Below, piece by piece: positions 1 to 7,647 of a stretch of 8,724 bases of DNA. The DNA comes from Gammaproteobacteria bacterium (GTDB taxonomy: Bacteria; Pseudomonadota; Gammaproteobacteria; Steroidobacterales; SZUA-146), in assembly GCA_013002925.1 (NCBI GenBank), contig JABDLQ010000151.1, positions 1 to 8,724 on the forward strand. The letters are read 5' to 3'. How positions within the stretch are numbered: the stretch's first letter is position 1; every line of letters starts with the position of its first letter. A program made the translations under genes and the position numbers. The notes beneath the pieces were generated by a model. The model was not told the origin of the DNA and ran no database searches. It was given only the letters and a program-made list of their open reading frames with translations.

Positions 1-655
1 CAAAATATCCTTCCGCACGGCGTGTGATGGCCGCAACCTGTACACCGGGGCGACCGAGTGTGGTCAGCGCTTTGGTCAGAATAAGCTCCTTGCCGGCAAA
101 ACCGCCACTCAGTACCTGCAGTTTGGCTTTTGGCAATGCCCTGGCATTATTTTCGGCCATAGTCGACGCATGGGTATTCGGCTTGATGGTTTCCGCGTGT
201 GCCTCTTCGACCACGGCGGTGGACTGGTGTGAGCGTTCAGGAGCCTCTGGTGCGGCCCCCGCTGCACGTAGCGCATTTTCGACATTGTCCATGCTTGGCG
301 CACCCGTTTGTGTGCCGGGGCGGATGATCATGGTTTTTTCGAATTCGTCATCATCGGCATCTTCTTTGTCGTCATCGACAAAGCGTAGCTGGTGGTGGCC
401 GATGGTTATGACATCACCGTGCTGTAGCGCATGCTTTTTTACCAGCTTGCCATTGACGTAGGTGCCATTGGTGCTGTTCAGGTCTTCGAGAAACGAATCG
501 TTCAGGATGTTTATAACCAGCGAGTGGTGACCACTGACGGCAGGGTTATCGATACGTACATCGTTGTCGGGGAGACGGCCAACGGTATAGCGTTCTTTTT
601 GCATATTATATTCTGCAAGAACCTGTCCATCTAAACTAAGTACTAGGCGTGCCAT
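1..655 (-). CDS. FHA-domain phosphothreonine-binding protein, C-terminus cut off by window edge
   Basis: This is a predicted cytoplasmic reader of Thr-phosphorylated proteins; no signal peptide or membrane segment is visible in the 218 residues present. The first FHA domain spans about residues 5-93. It has the expected core: VGR (Arg27), a Ser41-Gly-His-His44 motif and the NSTNGTYVNG loop (60-69), which carries the usual phosphothreonine-contacting residues. An acidic stretch (94-106) follows, then a Thr (108) in the context EFEKTMII, then a low-complexity Ala/Pro/Glu linker (about 115-175). A second FHA domain starts near residue 177 (GR at 201-202, then ITRRAEGYF) and continues beyond the window. 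The ATG at 655-653 follows a weak GAG Shine-Dalgarno 8 nt upstream and lies 17 bp after the phosphatase stop, so it is the third gene of the kinase operon. It probably binds autophosphorylated kinase or its targets; this role is inferred from the family and context. Confidence 0.9.
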   Translation of the reverse strand, partial: MARLVLSLDGQVLAEYNMQKERYTVGRLPDNDVRIDNPAVSGHHSLVINILNDSFLEDLNSTNGTYVNGKLVKKHALQHGDVITIGHHQLRFVDDDKEDADDDEFEKTMIIRPGTQTGAPSMDNVENALRAAGAAPEAPERSHQSTAVVEEAHAETIKPNTHASTMAENNARALPKAKLQVLSGGFAGKELILTKALTTLGRPGVQVAAITRRAEGYF

Positions 656-672
656 TTGGTGATCTCAATATG

Positions 673-1497
673 TTAACTGAATAAGCTGCTTAGTTTTCTA
701 AGCAAATTGCCATCTTGTCCGAAGGGTTTCACCACTTTGGCAACCACAACGGAAATGTTGTCTTTTCCACCATTATCGTTAGAGAGTCGGATCAGCTGCT
801 GACCTACTGTGTGAAGATTAGCATTAAACGTGCTGATAGTTAAGTGAATATCTTCATCTTCAACCATATCGGTCAGCCCGTCTGAACACAGAACATACAC
901 ATCATCCGGTAATGCCGCTTCCTCTTGTAGTTCTACCTCAACCTTGGGCTCTATCCCTAGTGCTCGCGTCACATAATTACGATTTAGTGACCGCTGCGCC
1001 TCTTCCGGGGAGTAAAACCCCCGGTCTACCAGCTCTCTGAGAAGTGAGTGGTCTGCTGTAACCTGGCTGAATTCATCATTTCTGAGACGATAGACGCGCG
1101 AATCGCCAACGTGCGCAATTGAGACTCTGTTATTGTAAAACAACGCGGCAGCAATTGTTGTACCCATTCCCTCGCATTCGGGCTTGGATTTTGATGTTTG
1201 ATAAATAATTTTGTTGGCTCGTACGATGGCGTCCCGCAGAGCGACAGTCTGGCGCATCAGGCCGGTTTCCTCATCAATGGCTCCGCGCTTCTCACGGTTT
1301 GTAAAGTCACGCAAAATATCAACCGTGGTCTTGACCGCTATACCGCTCGCCACTTCGCCGGCATTGTAACCGCCCATGCCATCAGCAAGAACCAGCAACC
1401 CGATGTCGAGATCTGAGCCGACCGCGTCCTCATTGTGGTCGCGCACCATCCCCTTGTCGGTAATGGCGAAATGCTCAACTTTTCCTTTTAAGCTCAT
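673..1497 (-). CDS. PP2C-family (Stp1/PrpC-like) Ser/Thr protein phosphatase
   Basis: This is a metal-dependent phosphatase that removes phosphate from Ser/Thr, most likely reversing the adjacent kinase. At 274 aa it is slightly longer than the usual ~240-250 aa of bacterial single-domain PP2Cs. All signature motifs are visible in order: RDHNEDA (19-25), ADGMGG (38-43), GMGTT (110-114), HVGDSRVYRL (129-138), TADHSL (147-152), CSDGLTDMV (204-212) and GGKDNISVVV (243-252). The metal-ligand aspartates (Asp39, Asp206, Asp246) are all present, so it should be active. No signal peptide or membrane segment is seen, so it is cytoplasmic. An in-frame ATG lies 30 nt upstream (1527), inside the kinase gene. 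I chose 1497 because family members begin just before the AITDKGMVRxHNED segment, and this start sits 5 bp after the kinase stop. Any ribosome-binding site would lie within the kinase 3' end and is weak, which suggests translational coupling. Confidence 0.95.
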   Translation of the reverse strand: MSLKGKVEHFAITDKGMVRDHNEDAVGSDLDIGLLVLADGMGGYNAGEVASGIAVKTTVDILRDFTNREKRGAIDEETGLMRQTVALRDAIVRANKIIYQTSKSKPECEGMGTTIAAALFYNNRVSIAHVGDSRVYRLRNDEFSQVTADHSLLRELVDRGFYSPEEAQRSLNRNYVTRALGIEPKVEVELQEEAALPDDVYVLCSDGLTDMVEDEDIHLTISTFNANLHTVGQQLIRLSNDNGGKDNISVVVAKVVKPFGQDGNLLRKLSSLFS

Positions 1498-1502
1498 CGT
1501 GG

Positions 1503-4052
1503 TTATGCCGCCATGTGCTGTATGCACTCGCGCAGGTCATGCGCCATTTGTTCGCCGCTTGCGTAGCGGTCCTTGGGATCTTTCTGCAAACCGGTGTCGA
1601 TTATTTCAGACAGCGCACCCGACAGTTCAGGGCGCACAGCATGCAAAGGAGTATGCGGTTCGTTGGCAATTTTGAACATCAGCGTCGCCATCGAATCGGC
1701 TCTGAACGGTAGCTGTCCTGTCAACAGCTGGAACAATGTCACAGCCAAAGAAAACAAATCCGATTGGCCCGTTACGGAATGACCGGCGAGCTGTTCCGGC
1801 GACATGTAGGAAGGAGTGCCCAGAACAATCCCGGTCTTGGTCCGCGAAGAGTTGGTAATACGGGCAATGCCAAAGTCGGTGATCTTGAGGTCATTGGTTT
1901 CTTCGTTGAACATTATGTTTGCCGGTTTGATATCCCGATGCACCACCTCCTGCTTGTGCGCATAAGCCAGTGCCTCGGCAACGCGGGCCATCAATTCAAG
2001 GGTTTTGTTTACCGGTAGCAAATTTGAGGAGTTTACATACTTGCCAAGCTCTTCCCCACGCAAAAATTCCATTGCGATATAGGCCAGGTCATGTTCTTCA
2101 CCCGCATCGAATACGGTCACGATATCGGGATGATTCAGACGCCCGGCCGTTTCGGCTTCACGGAAGAAGCGATCACGTACCGTGGCCAGATCGTCCTCAT
2201 CAAACTCCTGGCCGAGGGCAATTGTTTTTATGGCCACGACCCGATTGATTTTTGGATCACGCCCCAGATAAACAGTGCCCATCGCACCGTGACCAAGCTC
2301 TTTGTCCACGACATAGCGGCCTAACATGGGTTTTTGCATACCGCCTTCGTCGTCAATCAGCATCGCACCACGGCCGCCGCCCGCGTCCTGGCTCAAAATG
2401 GTGGACTGATCCAGGCTACGACTGCGTGCCAATCGCTGCTGGAGGTCGCGGTAGTCGTCATCGTGGCGTGCCACGTATTCGTACACAGCTGCCGCTTTGT
2501 TGAATTGTCGCTTCCGCTCAAAATCCAGGGCCAGTGTGTATAAGGGTTCCATGATGGCGTCATCAAGGGGGCATTGACGGAACTTTTCAAACGCAATGTC
2601 CAGCTGTCCCTGGCTTTGAAAAGCCAGGCCAAGCATGCGATTACTCTCGGAACTTGCTTCGTCAGAGTTTGCTTTCAGACGTTCGGTCACACCAAATTGC
2701 TTGACTGTGATAATCAAATGGCCGCCCAGCAAAAATAACAGGGGAGTAACCAATTGCAGCCATAGTCTGCCGCCTAAAAATGCACCGAGGCCACCACCCA
2801 TGAGCAGTACGGCTATGACAATTGAGGTGACAAGCGCACGACGCGAGCTCAAAAGTGGCAACACAAAAATGATGTACAGACCGATGAGTATCAATATCGC
2901 ATTTTCCAGCATTGGGGCCCAGGCAGGACGTTCAATATGGTCGCCCTGCAGTAAACCGGACACGGTATTGGCCAGTACCATGACCGGTGGCATATCAGGA
3001 TCTACCGGTGTCGCAAATCGATTGCCAATGCCCACGGCGCTGGCACCGATAATGACGACTTTGTCGCGGTATTTACTGGCCGGAATCTTCGCGGAAAAAA
3101 CATCAGCGAATGAATCCACTGAAAATGCAGTGGTATTGCTATCGCCCTGATAAAAGACCGGGCGCAATTCTGCAAACGGGCTGGTGCGGTATTCCCGGGG
3201 CCCGATTTTTACACTGTGTGCACCGGCAACCAGGTCTTCGGGCGCCAGGTTGACGCTTGCTGCTGTCGTCGCCAGGGCGAGCGATGGAAAGACTTTTCCG
3301 TAGTAGTTAATCGCCAGAATTTCCGAGCGCAGCACTCCGTCATGCGCATCGGCTTCCTGGTTAAGATGACCAAGACTCGATGCCACTTCGGCCAGGGGTG
3401 CGATGGGTGCAAACAGCCGATGGGCAGGGGTACCCACCGTGTTATTGGCGGCAGCGATTGTACTGCGCGACAGGTAGTCGGCAAGTTCTGCGTCTGCTCG
3501 GCCAGTGGGCATGCCCGTCTCAAATATCAAGGGCAAAATTACGTTACCGCCTTGTGCAAAGCTTGCTGCCAGTCGGCTATCGTAATCCAGATCAGTCAGG
3601 CCCTGAGAAATTTTTGCGGCCAGATTCCGGGCCAGTTCGCTGGTGTTGTTGCTTGCCGACCCGTTTTCCTGCAGTAGCTTGTCGATGTCAGCCTGAATTT
3701 CACGTAAATAAATGCGCCCGGGGTCGACCTGGTTTTCTGACAACATGACCGTGTAGGTAATGACTTTTGCACCACCGTTGACCAGCAGATCATTCAAATG
3801 CTGGTAAATATCACGTGACCATGGCCAGCGTCCGATTTCATCAATGCTTTTTTCATCAATTTCGATGACGGCAATGCGGTCCGATGGCTCAGCGTCAAGA
3901 ATCTGCATCGCCTGGTCGTAGGCGCTGGTTTCAACAGCAAGGAATTGGTCCTGCATCATCCACAATGCTGCGCACAGAAACAGGGCGGTGTAGACCGCGC
4001 CTGTAAACCAATCGGAAGACCAGATTTTTGCCGTTTTACTCACTGTGTTCAC
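1503..4052 (-). CDS. CHASE2-domain transmembrane Ser/Thr protein kinase
   Basis: This is an 849-aa inner-membrane sensor kinase. An N-terminal membrane segment (about 15-34) precedes a periplasmic CHASE2 sensor domain (about 40-375). The sensor includes the DRIAVIEIDEKSI and GRWPWSR patches at 58-80 and the YRDKVVIIGASA patch at 328-339. Three closely packed membrane helices follow (about 382-402, 407-428, 430-450). A cytoplasmic TPR-like helical stretch (about 469-545) leads to a Hanks-type kinase domain (about 580-845). All catalytic elements are intact: glycine loop GHGAMG (587-592), Lys609, alpha-C Glu632, HRD (705-707) with Lys709 and Asn712, DFG (726-728) and the SPE form of the APE motif (751-753). 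The activation loop has Ser735, Ser736, Thr738, Thr740 and Thr746 as possible autophosphorylation sites. The start is taken as GTG 4052; GTG 4043 (codon 4) is an alternative, and neither has a clear Shine-Dalgarno. It is the first gene of the operon with the phosphatase and FHA genes. The signal it senses cannot be read from sequence. Confidence 0.93.
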   Translation of the reverse strand: MNTVSKTAKIWSSDWFTGAVYTALFLCAALWMMQDQFLAVETSAYDQAMQILDAEPSDRIAVIEIDEKSIDEIGRWPWSRDIYQHLNDLLVNGGAKVITYTVMLSENQVDPGRIYLREIQADIDKLLQENGSASNNTSELARNLAAKISQGLTDLDYDSRLAASFAQGGNVILPLIFETGMPTGRADAELADYLSRSTIAAANNTVGTPAHRLFAPIAPLAEVASSLGHLNQEADAHDGVLRSEILAINYYGKVFPSLALATTAASVNLAPEDLVAGAHSVKIGPREYRTSPFAELRPVFYQGDSNTTAFSVDSFADVFSAKIPASKYRDKVVIIGASAVGIGNRFATPVDPDMPPVMVLANTVSGLLQGDHIERPAWAPMLENAILILIGLYIIFVLPLLSSRRALVTSIVIAVLLMGGGLGAFLGGRLWLQLVTPLLFLLGGHLIITVKQFGVTERLKANSDEASSESNRMLGLAFQSQGQLDIAFEKFRQCPLDDAIMEPLYTLALDFERKRQFNKAAAVYEYVARHDDDYRDLQQRLARSRSLDQSTILSQDAGGGRGAMLIDDEGGMQKPMLGRYVVDKELGHGAMGTVYLGRDPKINRVVAIKTIALGQEFDEDDLATVRDRFFREAETAGRLNHPDIVTVFDAGEEHDLAYIAMEFLRGEELGKYVNSSNLLPVNKTLELMARVAEALAYAHKQEVVHRDIKPANIMFNEETNDLKITDFGIARITNSSRTKTGIVLGTPSYMSPEQLAGHSVTGQSDLFSLAVTLFQLLTGQLPFRADSMATLMFKIANEPHTPLHAVRPELSGALSEIIDTGLQKDPKDRYASGEQMAHDLRECIQHMAA

Positions 4053-4073
4053 TTATGCATTATTTCGCAGGGC

Positions 4074-4079
4074 AGTATA
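4074..4079 (-). promoter_or_regulatory. Candidate -10 box for the kinase operon
   Basis: Read on the minus strand this is TATACT, one mismatch from the sigma-70 consensus. The expected transcription start is around 4065-4067, only about 13-15 nt before the GTG start at 4052. The -35 region, 16-18 bp upstream, is AT-rich but poorly matched to TTGACA. This is a sequence-pattern call only. Confidence 0.35.
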
Positions 4080-4196
4080 GAACATAACAGCTTGTAATTT
4101 GTATGGTTATAGTGTGACGTAGTGCCGATTTTGGTGATTTGGTTAAGTCTGTCCTGCTTTAGCGGGGCCATGCTAACATCCCGGCGGTGCGAAATG

Positions 4197-4201
4197 AGGG
4201 G
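4197..4201 (+). promoter_or_regulatory. radA: Ribosome-binding site that supports the radA start
   Basis: AGGGG lies 10 nt before the ATG at 4212. This supports 4212 over the upstream in-frame ATGs at 4194 and 4122. The Shine-Dalgarno itself would fall inside the coding region if 4194 were the start. Confidence 0.6.
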
Positions 4202-4211
4202 AACGCTGACG

Positions 4212-5564
4212 ATGGCACGGGTCAAGACAGTTTTTGTATGCAGTGCCTGCGGTGGAGTTGCGCCCAAGTGGGCGGGTCAGTGTGGTGATTGCGGTGAATG
4301 GAACACGCTTGTTGAGAATGTCGCAGGTGCCAATAAGCGCGATCGGGCCGGGGGGTATGCAGGTGACAGCCGGGTTTTAGCGCTCGCCGACAGTGATGCC
4401 GTGGCGCGCCCCCGTCTGGCCACTGGCATCGGGGAGTTTGACCGGGTGCTCGGTGGCGGACTCGTCCCCGGGTCCGTCAGCCTGATCGGCGGTGACCCGG
4501 GCATTGGTAAATCGACTTTGTTATTGCAGGTCGTAGCGGCACTTAGCAGCGCAACGAACTGCCTGTACGTCAGCGGCGAAGAATCGCTCGAACAGATCGG
4601 TATGCGTGCAAAGCGGATTGGCGTCGCCGACGCAGCCATCACGCTGTGTGCTGAAACCCGGGTGGAATCGATCGTCGCCACCGCAACGACAAGTAAACCC
4701 GGTGTGTTGGTCATTGATTCGGTTCAAACGATGTACAGCGCCGATTTGCCATCCGCACCTGGCACCGTTGCGCAACTGCGAGAATGCGCCGCCCAACTGG
4801 TCCGTTTTGCAAAAGGCTCCGGTGCCGCTATTTTTCTGGTGGGCCATGTGACCAAGGAGGGTGTCATCGCCGGGCCACGTGTGCTTGAGCATATGGTCGA
4901 TACAGTGCTTTATTTTGAAAGTGATGCGGGCAGTCGTTACCGGATAATCAGGGCGGCCAAAAACCGCTTTGGTGCAGCCCACGAAATTGGCGTGTTTGCA
5001 ATGACTGACACAGGCGTCAGAGCGGTCAGCAACCCTTCCTCAATATTTTTGTCCCATGATCGGGAAGCGGCGGCGGGCAGCTGTGTGCTGGTGACTCGTG
5101 AAGGAAGCCGGCCACTGCTGGTCGAAGTACAGGCGCTAGCCTGCGACAATCCGAGCGGCAATCCGCGCCGCGTTGCCGTCGGCTACGAGCAAAACCGGCT
5201 AGCGATGCTGTTGGCAGTCATGCAACGCCATGCCGGCGTGGTGCTGGCCGGTCAGGATGTGTTTGTCAATATTGTGGGTGGCGTTCGCATTACCGAGACT
5301 GCTGCCGACCTGCCTATTCTGCTGGCGGTCATGTCGAGTTTTCGTGACCGGCCCATTCCGGCACCCGTGCTGGCCTTTGGGGAAATTGGTCTGGCCGGTG
5401 AAATTCGGCCAGTGCCGTATGGAGAAGAGCGTGTTGCGGCCGCGGCCAAACAGGGCTTTAAACGGGCCATTGTACCGCTGGCCAACCGACCTAAAAAACC
5501 GGTCGAGGGAATCGAAGTGTTAGGTGTCAAGCGGCTGCTCGATGCGATCGATGCGCTGAGCTAA
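4212..5564 (+). CDS. radA: DNA repair protein RadA (DNA branch-migration ATPase)
   Basis: RadA is a cytoplasmic RecA-related ATPase that drives branch migration during homologous recombination and helps process stalled or broken replication intermediates. The 450-aa length is typical. Domains in order: an N-terminal C4 zinc finger (Cys10, Cys13, Cys24, Cys27); a RecA-like ATPase core with Walker A GGDPGIGKS (93-101), Walker B VLVIDS (165-170, Asp169) and the RadA-specific KNRFG motif (250-254); and a C-terminal Lon-protease-like domain (about 290-450). The start at 4212 matches the usual N-terminus just before the zinc finger and has an AGGGG Shine-Dalgarno. An open frame continues upstream to 4122 but lacks family similarity. 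The gene is divergent from the kinase operon. It converges on the CNNM-family gene, and the two stop codons overlap by 4 bp. Nothing is missing from the motifs, so function is expected to be normal. Confidence 0.98.
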   Translation: MARVKTVFVCSACGGVAPKWAGQCGDCGEWNTLVENVAGANKRDRAGGYAGDSRVLALADSDAVARPRLATGIGEFDRVLGGGLVPGSVSLIGGDPGIGKSTLLLQVVAALSSATNCLYVSGEESLEQIGMRAKRIGVADAAITLCAETRVESIVATATTSKPGVLVIDSVQTMYSADLPSAPGTVAQLRECAAQLVRFAKGSGAAIFLVGHVTKEGVIAGPRVLEHMVDTVLYFESDAGSRYRIIRAAKNRFGAAHEIGVFAMTDTGVRAVSNPSSIFLSHDREAAAGSCVLVTREGSRPLLVEVQALACDNPSGNPRRVAVGYEQNRLAMLLAVMQRHAGVVLAGQDVFVNIVGGVRITETAADLPILLAVMSSFRDRPIPAPVLAFGEIGLAGEIRPVPYGEERVAAAAKQGFKRAIVPLANRPKKPVEGIEVLGVKRLLDAIDALS

Positions 5565-6841
5565 GAATTTTGATGCTTTATTTCATGCGCTGTTTTTTTC
5601 GCGCGGGTGCGAATATTCACCGTCTTGATGACGTTATCCCGCAAATGGACGATCTCCATCGGATAGCCGTGTATTTTAACGAGTGCACCGGGTTCGGGAA
5701 TGGTTTGTAGTTGTTCCAGAATCAGACCGTTCAGGGTTTTGGCTCCGCCGGTCGGTAACTTCCAGTGCATGCTGCGATTGAGCTCGCGAATATTGGCGCT
5801 GCCATCCACCTGGTACACGCCGTCTCCCTTGTCCCGTGCGATCGACAAGCCCTGCATTGGATTATCCTGCAGATCGCCAACAATTTCGGCGAGTAAATCC
5901 ACGAGGGTAACGATGCCCTGTACGTCTCCATATTCATCCACGACCAGGCCCATGCGGCGGTGGTTCGCCTGAAAATTCAGTAGTTGTTTATTTAGTGGCG
6001 TGTCTTCAGGCAAATAATACGGCGGCATCATGGCAGATCTCAGCATGTCTTCATCGAGATCACCGCGGAGTAGATGCGGTACCACTTTGCGTAAATGCAA
6101 AACACCCTCAACCGTCTCATAGTCATCCCGATGCACCGGCAGTCGTGTGTGCGGACTGGTGCGAATCTGGGTGACGATGTCCTGCCACGGATCGTCGAGA
6201 TCGATGCCGTTGATTTCAGCACGCGGCACCATGATATCTTCAACGGTTATGCTGTCCAGGTCGAGCACCCGCAATAGCATCGTTTGGTGGGTATCCGGTA
6301 ACAAATGTCCCGCCTCATGGACAGCAAGTCGCAGTTCTTCGCTGTTGAGCGACGTCAGCGATTCATCCTCGGTGCTGACACCAAACAGCGCCAGTAGCCC
6401 GTTTGCTATCGCATTGATGATCCAGACCAGCGGCAGGCACAGCCACAGCAAGGGATAGTAAATCACCGCGGCGGGGTACGCGATGGACTCGGGGCGCAGC
6501 GCAGCCACCGTTTTTGGTGCGAGTTCGGCGAAAATCAGGATAACGGGAGTCAGTACAAACACCACGGCGGCTGGCTGTACGCCAAGGCGAATAGCGAGTA
6601 CGGTCGCCAGCGTCGTGGCGGCGATATTGACCACATTATTGCCGAGCAAAATAAGACCGATCAGGCGGTCTGGTTTGGCCAGCAGCCGGGCAGCCAGACG
6701 CGCGCCACGATGACCGCTGCGTGCGCGAGCCGCAAGGCGGTAACGGTTGACGCGCATCAGAGCGGTTTCCGATCCGGAAAAAAACGCCGATAAAATCACC
6801 AGCGCAATGACCCAACCAACCAGGGTTGCGGTCGAGAACAT
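5561..6841 (-). CDS. yfjD: CNNM/CBS/CorC_HlyC membrane protein (YfjD/CorB-like)
   Basis: This is an inner-membrane protein of the CNNM/CorB family, linked to Mg2+ (and Co2+) transport or efflux. From ATG 6841 it has 426 residues. The N-terminal CNNM membrane domain (about 1-155) carries FFSGSETAL (20-28), LLGNNVVNI (65-73) and FAELAPKT (104-111); these polar motifs line the ion site in the family. A CBS pair follows (about 200-323, with DIMVPRAE at 202-209 and DEYGDVQGIVT at 302-312), expected to bind Mg-ATP. A C-terminal CorC_HlyC domain (about 340-415) completes the protein. It closely resembles E. coli YfjD throughout, from my memory of that protein. An in-frame GTG at 6862 would add 7 residues and overlap ypjD by 10 bp. 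ATG 6841 lies 11 bp after the ypjD stop and matches the position of the YfjD start. The gene is co-transcribed with ypjD. Substrate and transport direction are debated for this family. Confidence 0.94.
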   Translation of the reverse strand: MFSTATLVGWVIALVILSAFFSGSETALMRVNRYRLAARARSGHRGARLAARLLAKPDRLIGLILLGNNVVNIAATTLATVLAIRLGVQPAAVVFVLTPVILIFAELAPKTVAALRPESIAYPAAVIYYPLLWLCLPLVWIINAIANGLLALFGVSTEDESLTSLNSEELRLAVHEAGHLLPDTHQTMLLRVLDLDSITVEDIMVPRAEINGIDLDDPWQDIVTQIRTSPHTRLPVHRDDYETVEGVLHLRKVVPHLLRGDLDEDMLRSAMMPPYYLPEDTPLNKQLLNFQANHRRMGLVVDEYGDVQGIVTLVDLLAEIVGDLQDNPMQGLSIARDKGDGVYQVDGSANIRELNRSMHWKLPTGGAKTLNGLILEQLQTIPEPGALVKIHGYPMEIVHLRDNVIKTVNIRTRAKKTAHEIKHQNS

Positions 6842-6852
6842 CGGCGTCACTT

Positions 6853-7647
6853 CTACCCCCACTGACGGCCTAAAAAGACTTCCAGAATGATGCGGCTTCC
6901 AAAATAGGCCAATCCCAGCAGTACGAAGCCGGCCATTGTCCAGCGTACAGCGGTTTGTCCGCGCCAGCCAAACCGCCAGCGGCCGAACAGCAGTAAACCA
7001 AACACAACCCAGGCGAGAAAGGTCAGCACGGTTTTGTGTGTCAGGTGCTGCTCCCGGATATTATCGATGTAGATCAGGCCGCTGAATATCGCCAGACTCA
7101 GCGTGACGAAACCGGCGCCAATCGCCGCAAACAAGTCGCCATCCAGTGCCTGCAATGGCGGCAATCTCATTGCGAATCCGGAGATTTTTCCGTTGCGTAC
7201 CTGACGATCCTTCCAGGCCATAAGAACCGCAAAAAAAGTCGCAATGCCCAACAGGGTGTACGAGATGACCGAAAACAGGATATGCGCAATCAGCGGCCAT
7301 CCCGACGATTCCGTAATGTCGGGTTGCTGATTGCCAAATGCCGCCATACCCGTAGTGATTCCCGCAAGCGCCAGTAATAACCCTGCCAAAATGCGGCTGG
7401 ACGGATGGCTTGACATGGCGACGGCGAGAATCGCTGTGGTGATTCCTACCAGCGCCAGGGTTTGCGCAATACTGATCCGGGTTTCATCCGGTTCCAGGGC
7501 GACACCGAGCCAGATAGCGTGGGCAGCGAGTATCACCAGCGACACAGCCATGCTGGCAGCGTCCGGTTTACGGTGCATTTTCAGGCGCCGTGCTGCCGTG
7601 CCAAGATAGGCCAGCGCTAATGCCAATGGAATTGTGAATTGCAGCAC
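6853..7647 (-). CDS. ypjD: CcsA-like (cytochrome c assembly family) membrane protein YpjD
   Basis: This 264-aa polytopic inner-membrane protein has about eight hydrophobic segments, roughly at 3-17, 32-50, 62-78, 86-105, 119-144, 171-194, 206-222 and 236-256. It belongs to the CcsA/CcmC-like membrane family and resembles E. coli YpjD, including the AHILFSVISY segment (121-130), the AWKDRQ loop (144-149), HKTVLTFLAW (204-213), GWRG (227-230) and LAYFGSRI (246-253). His122 and His204 sit where haem-handling relatives keep histidines. The family's WWD haem-binding motif is absent, so cytochrome c biogenesis is not implied; the true role of YpjD is unsettled. The start is GTG 7647, with only a weak AGAG-like Shine-Dalgarno. 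It is first in an operon with the CNNM-family gene, a pairing also found in E. coli, where the two have been linked to the same divalent-cation physiology. That link is context inference. Confidence 0.92.
   Translation of the reverse strand: MLQFTIPLALALAYLGTAARRLKMHRKPDAASMAVSLVILAAHAIWLGVALEPDETRISIAQTLALVGITTAILAVAMSSHPSSRILAGLLLALAGITTGMAAFGNQQPDITESSGWPLIAHILFSVISYTLLGIATFFAVLMAWKDRQVRNGKISGFAMRLPPLQALDGDLFAAIGAGFVTLSLAIFSGLIYIDNIREQHLTHKTVLTFLAWVVFGLLLFGRWRFGWRGQTAVRWTMAGFVLLGLAYFGSRIILEVFLGRQWG

Larger units (their letters stand above)
4053..4211. other. Divergent intergenic region between the kinase operon and radA
   Basis: These 159 bp must hold the promoters for both the minus-strand kinase operon and plus-strand radA. 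The best minus-strand candidate is annotated separately. On the plus strand a TATAGT at 4108-4113 could be a radA -10 box, but no good -35 lies upstream of it, so I do not assign it. I saw no clear operator palindrome, riboswitch or terminator hairpin. Confidence 0.6.

Noticed and set aside
24..461. Plus-strand open frame of 145 codons
   Set aside because: It lies wholly antisense to the FHA gene, has a Ser/Cys/Thr-rich shadow composition and no recognisable domain.
1498..1527. Upstream ATG for the phosphatase, overlapping the kinase gene
   Set aside because: The ten extra residues (MHTAHGGITT) are encoded within the kinase 3' end and do not resemble a PP2C N-terminus; ATG 1497 fits better.
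2635..3150. Plus-strand open frame of 171 codons
   Set aside because: It is antisense to the CHASE2/membrane part of the kinase gene. The opposite frame encodes a clear protein family and this one does not.
4122..4211. Upstream in-frame extension of radA (30 codons)
   Set aside because: RadA proteins normally begin just before the zinc finger. The AGGGG Shine-Dalgarno sits inside this extension and points to ATG 4212.
4049..4267. Minus-strand open frame of 72 codons over the radA start
   Set aside because: It crosses the radA zinc-finger coding region and the intergenic DNA and looks like no known protein. Only its stop overlapping the kinase GTG is of interest, and that is reported as a start-site issue.
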